This document shows, piece after piece, positions 8,368-14,501 of a stretch of 53,180 nucleotides of DNA; the first letter of the stretch is position 1; each line of letters opens with the position of its first letter. A program made the position numbers and the translations under genes. The notes under the pieces were generated by a model. That model did no database searches. It saw only the letters and a list, made by a program, of their open reading frames with translations, and was not told the origin of the DNA. Source of the stretch: Arthrobacter sp. EpRS71 (GTDB taxonomy: Bacteria; Actinomycetota; Actinomycetes; Actinomycetales; Micrococcaceae). The stretch spans positions 35,558 through 88,737 of the forward strand of contig NZ_LNUV01000005.1 of the NCBI RefSeq assembly GCF_001512285.1. Direction: 5' to 3'.

Positions 8368-9606
8368 CTACTGTCCGCGTTTGCCTTCAGCAGAAGACAT
8401 ATACGACGGCGGCATCCAGCCTGTGCGTTGTGCCCACTCCTCCATGAGCGGCCAGGCAACATCGGTAAACCATGGTTCTTTGGCCTCCGCATAGGCGGCG
8501 GTGCCGCCATCCCCCGCACCGGCGTCAGCCAACTCAAGCTTATGCGCCTGATACTGCGCCGCTGCGGACTGATCTGACCGCAACCAATCACGGAACAGCA
8601 GCGCGTACCGCCATCCCGGTGAACCGGCTACCCTGACGTGCAGGTTCACCGCACGCCCGGGATCAGCATTGGCATGGAAACGCTTGTGCCACTGCGAGGG
8701 ATCAGGGTGCGGGGACTTCGGAGTGTCGAGGGTAACCTCAGGCACCGCCGGGAAGCCGGCTGCCGCCAGGGCAGGGGCGATGCGGTCCGCTGATGCGAGA
8801 TCAGCCACGGTCACTTGGAGATCGATCACGTCCTTCGCCGCCAGCCCCGGTACGGACGTTGAACCGATGTGGTCCACCGCGAGGATTTCCTGGGGTGCGG
8901 CCGCGGCAATCCGGTCTGCGAGCAGGACGCCTTGCCGGCTCCAATCAGCTGTTGCGGCAGCCAGAACCAGGCCACCTTGTCGGGTGGCCCTGACACCCCG
9001 GCTCAGGTTTTCCGCGAAGGGCACCAACCGCTGCTCCCACAGAGCATCAACCGTGGCGAGTAACTCTTCCCGGGTTCCTGAGTTGTTCAGTAGGACGTCG
9101 GCCGCGGCGTTGCGTTCCTCCCGCGTGGCCTGTGAGGCCATACGTGCCGCCGCGTCTTCCGCGGTCATCTGCCGAAACTCCAGCATGCGTTGAATGCGTA
9201 CGTCATCGGGGGCATCGACCACCAGCACCAAGTGGAAGTTGCTGCCCTGCCCGCTTTCGACAAGTAAAGGAATGTCCTGGACCACGATGTCGCCGGGTCC
9301 GGCTCCTGAGATGGTGGCCGCAGCGGCCTGCCGGACCAGCGGGTGGACGATGCCATTGAGCACTTCACGCCGAGCAGGATCCTGGAACACGATTGCCCCG
9401 AGCTGAGGCCGGTCAAGTCGTCCCTGCGCATCCAGAATCCCAGGGCCGAATGCTTCCACCACGCGGGACAGGCCGGGAGTTCCAGGCTCCACCACCTCCC
9501 GCGCCAGGACATCTGCGTCCACAAGGACAGCACCCAATTCCCGCAATCTGGATGCCACCAGTGATTTCCCCGAGGCGATGCCGCCCGTCAGCCCAATCTT
9601 CAGCAC
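8368..9606 (-). CDS. coaE: Dephospho-CoA kinase fused to GrpB/UPF0157 domain
   Basis: A 412-aa two-domain protein. Residues 1 to about 200 are dephospho-CoA kinase, the last step of coenzyme A synthesis (ATP-dependent 3'-phosphorylation): P-loop GLTGGIASGKS at 5-15, then DADVLAREVVEPG, and the CoaE-type lid region RMASQATREER. Residues about 230-400 are a GrpB/UPF0157 nucleotidyltransferase-like domain, recognised by DHIGSTSVPGLAAKDVIDLQ. The same fusion occurs in mycobacterial CoaE (Rv1631); the GrpB part has no settled function. The start is GTG 9606, 6 nt after a TAGTGT box. The gene diverges from yigZ across only 22 bp. Confidence 0.93.
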   Translation of the reverse strand: MLKIGLTGGIASGKSLVASRLRELGAVLVDADVLAREVVEPGTPGLSRVVEAFGPGILDAQGRLDRPQLGAIVFQDPARREVLNGIVHPLVRQAAAATISGAGPGDIVVQDIPLLVESGQGSNFHLVLVVDAPDDVRIQRMLEFRQMTAEDAAARMASQATREERNAAADVLLNNSGTREELLATVDALWEQRLVPFAENLSRGVRATRQGGLVLAAATADWSRQGVLLADRIAAAAPQEILAVDHIGSTSVPGLAAKDVIDLQVTVADLASADRIAPALAAAGFPAVPEVTLDTPKSPHPDPSQWHKRFHANADPGRAVNLHVRVAGSPGWRYALLFRDWLRSDQSAAAQYQAHKLELADAGAGDGGTAAYAEAKEPWFTDVAWPLMEEWAQRTGWMPPSYMSSAEGKRGQ

Positions 9607-9628
9607 CCTCCAACACTAGACTGAAGCG
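9607..9628. promoter_or_regulatory. Bidirectional leaderless promoter between coaE and yigZ
   Basis: The two divergent GTG starts are 22 bp apart. The minus strand has TAGTGT (9618-9613), 6 nt before the coaE GTG. The plus strand has TAGACT (9617-9622), 6 nt before the yigZ GTG. The two -10 boxes overlap and share the TA at 9617-9618, so RNA polymerase could occupy only one direction at a time. Both -35 regions fall inside the opposite gene. Confidence 0.55.
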
Positions 9629-10318
9629 GTGGAAAAAGAGGATGACAGCCGCGCTGCAACATACACAACAATTGCGCCCGGCCCGGACTTCCGCCACGAA
9701 CTGGAAATCCGCAGGTCGCGTTTTATTACAGTCCTTCGCCGGTCACAGAATGAGGAAACCGCACGCTCACTGGTCAGTGACCTTCGGCGCGAATTTCATG
9801 ATGCCGGCCACCACTGCTCCGCCTTCGTCATCGGTCCCGATCGGATGATTCAACGCTCCAGTGACGACGGAGAGCCCTCGGGCACAGCCGGGATCCCCAT
9901 GCTGGAGGCACTGATCAAGCGTGAGACGCTACCGAAGGTGGCAGACCTCAGCGACGTCAGTGTCGTCGTCGTGCGCTATTTCGGCGGGATCCTCTTGGGA
10001 GCGGGCGGGCTGGTCCGCGCGTACTCCGAGTCGGTCTCTGCGGCCTTGGACCTGGCTCCTTTGGTTCATCGGCGGCGGCTTCGTCTGTGCGCAGTGGAGG
10101 TCCCCCACGCAGATGCCGGACGTTTGGAAAACGACCTTCGCAATGCCGGGTACATCATGGCGGAGACCGGATACGAAGCCCGGCATGCCGTTCTGAGAAT
10201 TGCCTTGCCTGATGATGCGGCCACCATCTCCGAGGCTCATGCCCGGCTGGCTTCCCTGACGGCGGGACATCGTGAGTTGCAGCCCCAGGGAACGGAGTGG
10301 GTAGACGTCCCCCTCTGA
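9629..10318 (+). CDS. yigZ: YigZ/IMPACT-family protein
   Basis: A 229-aa protein of the UPF0029/IMPACT family. The N-terminal domain has the family signatures SRFITVLRRSQNEETA (near residue 30), GHHCSAFV, the DDGEPSGTAG loop (about 76-85) and VVVVRYFGGILLGAGGLVRAY (about 112-132). The C-terminal domain is the ferredoxin-like DUF1949 type. Eukaryotic IMPACT inhibits Gcn2; the bacterial role is uncertain, with links to ribosome or translation quality control. The GTG start at 9629 follows TAGACT by 6 nt, so the mRNA is probably leaderless. It is convergent with rpsA and the two share a bidirectional terminator. Confidence 0.9.
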   Translation: MEKEDDSRAATYTTIAPGPDFRHELEIRRSRFITVLRRSQNEETARSLVSDLRREFHDAGHHCSAFVIGPDRMIQRSSDDGEPSGTAGIPMLEALIKRETLPKVADLSDVSVVVVRYFGGILLGAGGLVRAYSESVSAALDLAPLVHRRRLRLCAVEVPHADAGRLENDLRNAGYIMAETGYEARHAVLRIALPDDAATISEAHARLASLTAGHRELQPQGTEWVDVPL

Positions 10319-10366
10319 GTAGTTCGCACGAAGGGAAGACTAAGAACGGCCGAGAAGAGTTAAAGC

Positions 10367-10400
10367 AGAAGGACCCCTGCCCGGAGGCAGGGGTCCTTCT
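10367..10400. terminator. Bidirectional terminator between yigZ and rpsA
   Basis: A perfect 15-bp stem (AGAAGGACCCCTGCC at 10367-10381 with its complement at 10386-10400) closed by a CGGA tetraloop. On the plus strand T-rich sequence extends from the stem (TTCTTT); on the minus strand the stem is followed by GCTTTAAC. It can serve both convergent genes. Confidence 0.85.
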
Positions 10401-10435
10401 TTGGCTATTCAGCACATCCCGTGAGGGAGGCGGAA

Positions 10436-11911
10436 TTAGTTGCCGGTCAGCTTCTCGCGCAGTGCGGCGAGTGCTTCGTCGGACGCCAGGGTACCAGCGT
10501 TGGACTCTGCAGCAGCCGGCTCCGAGGAGTAGCTCGTGGTGCCGGAATCGCTCTCACCGGACGTTGCAGCAGCAGCGTCGTCAGCAGCGTGCTGGGCAAC
10601 CTGCTTCTTGTGAGCTTCCCAACGGGTCTGGGCGTCAGCGTACTGCTGCTCCCAAGCGGCGCGCTGGGTCTCGTAACCCTCGAGCCATTCGTTCGACTCG
10701 GGGTCGAAGCCCTCGGGGTACTTGTAGTTGCCCTCTTCGTCGTACTCAGCGGCCATGCCGTACAGAGCGGGATCGAACTCGGTGCTGTCGGCGTCAACGC
10801 CCTCGTTAGCCTGCTTGAGGGAGAGGGAGATACGGCGGCGCTCGAGGTCGATGTCGATGACCTTGACGAACAGTTCGTCGCCAACGGAGACAACCTGCTC
10901 GGCGAGCTCAACGTGGCGGACAGCCAGCTCGGAGATGTGCACGAGGCCTTCGATGCCGTCTTCGACGCGAACGAACGCACCGAACGGAACCAGCTTGGTG
11001 ACCTTACCCGGAACAACCTGGCCGAGGGCGTGGGTGCGGGCGAAGGTCTGCCACGGATCTTCCTGCGTAGCCTTGAGCGACAGGGAGACACGCTCGCGGT
11101 CCAGATCCACTTCGAGGACCTCGACGGTGACTTCCTGGCCAACCTCGACAACCTCGGACGGGTGGTCGATGTGCTTCCAGGACAGCTCGGAAACGTGAAC
11201 GAGGCCGTCTACGCCGCCCAGGTCCACGAATGCACCGAAGTTGACGATGGAGGAAACAACGCCGGGACGAACCTGGCCCTTTTCCAGCTTGTTGAGGAAC
11301 GTGGAGCGAACCTCGGACTGGGTCTGCTCGAGCCATGCACGGCGGGACAGCACAACGTTGTTGCGGTTCTTGTCCAGCTCGATGATCTTGGCTTCGATCT
11401 GCTGACCGATGTACGGAGCGAGGTCGCGGACACGACGCATCTCCACGAGCGATGCGGGCAGGAAGCCACGCAGGCCGATGTCCAGGATGAGGCCACCCTT
11501 GACAACCTCGATGACGGTACCGGTAACGACGCCGTCTTCTTCCTTGACCTTCTCGATGTCGCCCCAGGCACGCTCGTACTGAGCGCGCTTCTTGGAGAGG
11601 ATCAGACGGCCTTCTTTGTCTTCCTTGGTGAGAACCAAAGCTTCGACCTGATCGCCAACGGCGACGACGTCACCGGGATCAACATCGTGCTTGATGGAAA
11701 GCTCGCGGGAAGGGATGACACCTTCGGTCTTGTAACCGATGTCGAGCAGAACTTCGTCGCGGTCGACCTTGACGACGGTACCTTCGACGAGATCTCCGTC
11801 GTTGAAGTACTTGATGGTGGCGTCGACAGCTGCGAGGAAGTCCTCAGCGGTACCGATGTCGTTAATCGCGACTACGGGGGTACCGGGCTTCTCGGTGGAG
11901 GTGATGGTCAT
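10436..11911 (-). CDS. rpsA: 30S ribosomal protein S1
   Basis: A 491-aa S1 protein with four S1 RNA-binding repeats, the actinobacterial arrangement: DGDLVEGTVVKVDRDEVLLD (near residue 36), GVVTGTVIEVVKGGLILD (near 125), RPGVVSSIVNFGAFVDLG (near 210) and VPGKVTKLVPFGAFVRVE (near 297). A tail of about 100 residues after the last repeat is rich in Trp, Tyr, Glu and Ala and then Ser and looks unstructured. S1 helps mRNA bind the 30S subunit, mainly through structured leaders, and is not needed by leaderless mRNAs, of which this window has many. The start has a CGGAG site 10 nt before the ATG. The gene has its own strong promoter and a leader of about 140 nt. Confidence 0.97.
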   Translation of the reverse strand: MTITSTEKPGTPVVAINDIGTAEDFLAAVDATIKYFNDGDLVEGTVVKVDRDEVLLDIGYKTEGVIPSRELSIKHDVDPGDVVAVGDQVEALVLTKEDKEGRLILSKKRAQYERAWGDIEKVKEEDGVVTGTVIEVVKGGLILDIGLRGFLPASLVEMRRVRDLAPYIGQQIEAKIIELDKNRNNVVLSRRAWLEQTQSEVRSTFLNKLEKGQVRPGVVSSIVNFGAFVDLGGVDGLVHVSELSWKHIDHPSEVVEVGQEVTVEVLEVDLDRERVSLSLKATQEDPWQTFARTHALGQVVPGKVTKLVPFGAFVRVEDGIEGLVHISELAVRHVELAEQVVSVGDELFVKVIDIDLERRRISLSLKQANEGVDADSTEFDPALYGMAAEYDEEGNYKYPEGFDPESNEWLEGYETQRAAWEQQYADAQTRWEAHKKQVAQHAADDAAAATSGESDSGTTSYSSEPAAAESNAGTLASDEALAALREKLTGN

Positions 11912-11956
11912 GTAGTAGGGGCTCCGTTGTGGATAGTTAGTCGGTCAGGCAAACCG

Positions 11957-11980
11957 CTGCCGTCCGGGTCCGGACGGCAG
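11957..11980 (-). promoter_or_regulatory. Hairpin in the rpsA mRNA leader
   Basis: CTGCCGTCC and GGACGGCAG form a perfect 9-bp stem with a 6-nt loop. It lies about 46 nt upstream of the rpsA start, inside the predicted leader. No U-run follows, so it is more likely a regulatory or stabilising leader hairpin than a terminator. Autoregulation by S1 through the leader is known in enterobacteria; here it is only a possibility. Confidence 0.5.
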
Positions 11981-12057
11981 AACACGGCAAATTACCGGGT
12001 CATCCTGATTTGTGGATTAATACAAAATGGATGCATGCACGTAGTACACGCCCGTTT

Positions 12058-12087
12058 ATTCTAGTCGCATAGGCAAAGCAGGGTCAA
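12058..12087 (-). promoter_or_regulatory. rpsA promoter (-35/-10)
   Basis: On the minus strand TTGACC (12087-12082), an 18-nt spacer and TAGAAT (12063-12058) form a near-consensus housekeeping promoter. The start would be near 12050, giving an mRNA leader of about 140 nt before the rpsA ATG. It lies just beyond the stop of the upstream deacetylase gene. Confidence 0.65.
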
Positions 12088-12095
12088 AAGGAGTG

Positions 12096-13049
12096 TTACG
12101 GCGTCAGGACGTCTCGGAGGCGGCCAAACGAGACTCCATGATCGAGAAGCCGCGGCAGGGAGCGCGCATATCCGCCAGCTGTGCCTGAGGCCGGCCTGTT
12201 GAAGTGTGAGATAACGATGTCACCGGCCGCAGCCCGCCCCACCTCGACGGCGACGGTGGCCGCCGAATAGGTGGCCCCGCCGTCGCCGTTAATCGTGAAG
12301 TTGACCGGCAGCAAACCGAGCCGTCGTGTCAGTTCTACAGCGACGTCGTCGTAGAACGCGGTTCCTGGACGGAAGAACTGCGGGACCTTTCCAGTGAGGT
12401 CCTGCAGGATCTGCTGGTTGCCCATCAGTTCATCGTAAGCCGCTGCAACAGAGGCGGTCCCCGGAATGCCGTAAGCGGACTTGCCGTTCACCGAGAGAGG
12501 CAGGTGGGCGGTGCCGTGATTGGCGAGTTCGAACAGCGGGTCGGCGGCCAGTTCTGCGGACAACCCCGGGTTGGCGTGAATCCATCGGCTGTTGATGAAC
12601 AGCGTTGCAGGGACGTTGAGTCGACGAAGGGTCTCCAGGAGGGCGTGATCGCACCCCGTGCCTCCGTGACCTCCACAGGCATCAAAGGTCAAGGCAACTT
12701 TGGCGGACGCTGAACCATTCACCACCCCCGTCACGAGCAGCCCCCATTCTTTGGGGTGCCGCCCGGAGAACTCCGCCAGGATGTGCTGTTTCGACGGCGG
12801 GGCGGTTGCAGCTGTGGTCGGGGCGAGAGCTGCGGAGGCCTGCTCGCTGGACTTGGCAGCAATCGATGGCGGCGGCGTGGCCGGACCTGTTGCTGGCCCA
12901 TGTCCCGTTGCCGGCCCGGATCCGGCGACTGTGGGTCCGGCCGAGCTGTCGCTGTTCGCGCATGCTGACAGTGCAGAAGAAGCCAATCCTGCCATTCCAA
13001 GCAGCACTGATCGCCGGCCGGCCAACGGCCGCCGCTTGGAATCCCCCAT
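12096..13049 (-). CDS. Polysaccharide deacetylase (NodB-type) lipoprotein
   Basis: A 317-aa exported protein. The N-terminus has RRSVLLG (twin-arginine-like) and the lipobox LSAC with Cys at 30, so it is likely lipid-anchored outside the membrane. A Ser/Pro/Ala/Thr-rich linker follows to about residue 90. The NodB domain has motif 1 KVALTFDACGG (catalytic Asp kept; an Ala-Cys replaces the second Asp, as in a known subgroup), motif 2 HGTAH (metal-binding His pair) and motif 3 RPG. Such enzymes remove N- or O-acetyl groups from peptidoglycan or other glycans. An AGGGA site precedes the ATG at 13049. It stands alone between rpsA and the Eis-like gene. Confidence 0.85.
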   Translation of the reverse strand: MGDSKRRPLAGRRSVLLGMAGLASSALSACANSDSSAGPTVAGSGPATGHGPATGPATPPPSIAAKSSEQASAALAPTTAATAPPSKQHILAEFSGRHPKEWGLLVTGVVNGSASAKVALTFDACGGHGGTGCDHALLETLRRLNVPATLFINSRWIHANPGLSAELAADPLFELANHGTAHLPLSVNGKSAYGIPGTASVAAAYDELMGNQQILQDLTGKVPQFFRPGTAFYDDVAVELTRRLGLLPVNFTINGDGGATYSAATVAVEVGRAAAGDIVISHFNRPASGTAGGYARSLPRLLDHGVSFGRLRDVLTP

Positions 13050-13103
13050 GGATGTCCCTATCTGATGATGACTATGTTGTTGGTGGTGGTTGCTTGACGC
13101 TGC

Positions 13104-14417
13104 CTAGAAGTGCGTCAGGCAGTGCACGGATCTTTCCACGGTAAACAGTTGCTGCGCCAAATAGGCGGCACCCGGACTGTGTTCGTGAAGGCGACCGGCC
13201 GCTGCCAAGGTCACCGGCGAAACAGCGCCAAGGTAAATGGAGGCGAGATCGGCGACGTCCAGGCTAAGGTCTGGCGCCTCGCCGGAGGCATCAGTGACGA
13301 CGGCGGTGCTGCCGCCGTCGGACTCCAAAACCCAAGTGCCGCCCGCCATCTCCAGGGAATCGCTCACTTCCAGCACCAGCTTGCCGGCCGCAGGGAACTT
13401 CCTGGCGCGCAGGGCGGCCGGTGTATCCAGGATCCGGAGCCAGAGCATGTCGCGGATTTCAGAGGCATCGATGCACCTGGGATCCACCAGCGCCCATGCC
13501 AAGGGATCATCCACAGGCGCTTCGGCCCACGTCACCTCATCAATGAGATCAATGCTGCCCAGGAACCGCCACAAGTCCAGGTAAGCCGCGTTGCTCGCCG
13601 CTACGAGGTCCACGATTTCCATGGTGTACGGCTTGTGGTCCCATCCCTTGAAGCGGTAGGAAACGTAGCCGTCCAAAGACCCGGAAGGATCGTAGTGGAG
13701 GGCGCAGCGGACGGACGTATCCGGTTTACCGTCATGGCCGATGGAGCCAGAGGCCAGCAGGCGGTAATACTCCTGCCGGTCTACGGAACCTGGCGAGAGC
13801 CGCTGGACACGCTCGAAGACCTTCGGAGCAACGTCCAACAACACCGCGGGATCAGCGACTTCAACTGTGCCTTCCGGAAGGCCCCGGAGCTGGAAGCGCG
13901 GGCCCGTATCAACCTTGATGCTCCGCTCGAAGGTGGCTACACCAAAGCCAAAGCGGCCATAAATGGACGCTTCGGACGCCGTAAGGGCTGCAATCGCCAG
14001 GCCGTCATCCTTGGCAGCTTCCAAGTCTGCCGTCATCATGCCCCGCAGGATGCCGTTCCGCCGGTGGGTGCCCCGGACTGTCACAGCGGTGACGAGGTTG
14101 GATTCAAGCTGGCGGCCAAAACCTATGTTCAAAGCCTTACGCATGGTTGCGTACGTCGCCACCGGGACTTCTGTGCCAAGAGAATGTTCCGGGACGGTGC
14201 CATTGACGTAGACACCCGTCAGCTCGCGCTGATCTGTTTGGTACGACGCCAGGGTCTTGGCGAGGTACTCATCATCGCGCCGCTGCTGATGGAATCCGTG
14301 GGAGACAGCCTGTATCCAGGTGGCGCAACGGCTGTAGCCGGCGTGATCTGGGTCAGCTACGACGGGAAATCGTTGGACGGTGTACTTTCCGGACTTGGTT
14401 TCATTGGGATCGGCCAC
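13104..14417 (-). CDS. Eis-family GNAT N-acetyltransferase
   Basis: A 437-aa Eis-type protein: N-terminal GNAT domain, central second GNAT-like domain and C-terminal sterol-carrier-like domain. Acetyl-CoA segment: VTVRGTHRRNGILRGMM (near residues 108-124). The segment SEASIYGRFGFG (near 148-159) holds the Tyr that acts as general acid in M. tuberculosis Eis, and the protein ends in Phe, whose C-terminal carboxylate is the base in that enzyme. Eis acetylates many amines, including aminoglycosides; the true substrate here is unknown. Start is GTG 14417, 7 nt after TAGGCT, so the mRNA should be leaderless. A long hairpin separates it from polA upstream. Confidence 0.85.
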   Translation of the reverse strand: MADPNETKSGKYTVQRFPVVADPDHAGYSRCATWIQAVSHGFHQQRRDDEYLAKTLASYQTDQRELTGVYVNGTVPEHSLGTEVPVATYATMRKALNIGFGRQLESNLVTAVTVRGTHRRNGILRGMMTADLEAAKDDGLAIAALTASEASIYGRFGFGVATFERSIKVDTGPRFQLRGLPEGTVEVADPAVLLDVAPKVFERVQRLSPGSVDRQEYYRLLASGSIGHDGKPDTSVRCALHYDPSGSLDGYVSYRFKGWDHKPYTMEIVDLVAASNAAYLDLWRFLGSIDLIDEVTWAEAPVDDPLAWALVDPRCIDASEIRDMLWLRILDTPAALRARKFPAAGKLVLEVSDSLEMAGGTWVLESDGGSTAVVTDASGEAPDLSLDVADLASIYLGAVSPVTLAAAGRLHEHSPGAAYLAQQLFTVERSVHCLTHF

Positions 14418-14424
14418 GCCTTTG

Positions 14425-14430
14425 AGCCTA
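14425..14430 (-). promoter_or_regulatory. -10 box of the leaderless Eis-like gene
   Basis: Minus strand TAGGCT followed by 7 nt and the GTG start at 14417. Its upstream edge is 5 nt from the large terminator hairpin of polA, so there is no room for a normal -35 outside the hairpin. Confidence 0.5.
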
Positions 14431-14435
14431 GCCAG

Positions 14436-14480
14436 ACGCCGAAGGGCGCGCCACCATCCCGGCGGCGCGCCCTTCGGCGT
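14436..14480 (-). terminator. Terminator hairpin after polA
   Basis: A perfect 17-bp GC-rich stem: ACGCCGAAGGGCGCGCC (14436-14452) pairs with 14464-14480 around an 11-nt loop. It begins 21 nt after the polA stop. No U-run follows on the minus strand, so it would be a stem-only (I-shaped) actinobacterial terminator or need Rho. Confidence 0.7.
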
Positions 14481-14501
14481 TCCCTTGAATCCTTGGCCTA
14501 T

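Noticed and set aside
10421..12064. 547-codon open frame on the plus strand
   Set aside because: It is the antisense shadow of rpsA, caused by strong codon bias; the minus-strand protein is a clear S1 with four repeats.
12660..12700. Loss of an Asp in the deacetylase motif (TFDAC)
   Set aside because: I first read it as inactivation, but TFDAC is normal in a subgroup of NodB-type proteins and the other metal ligands are present.
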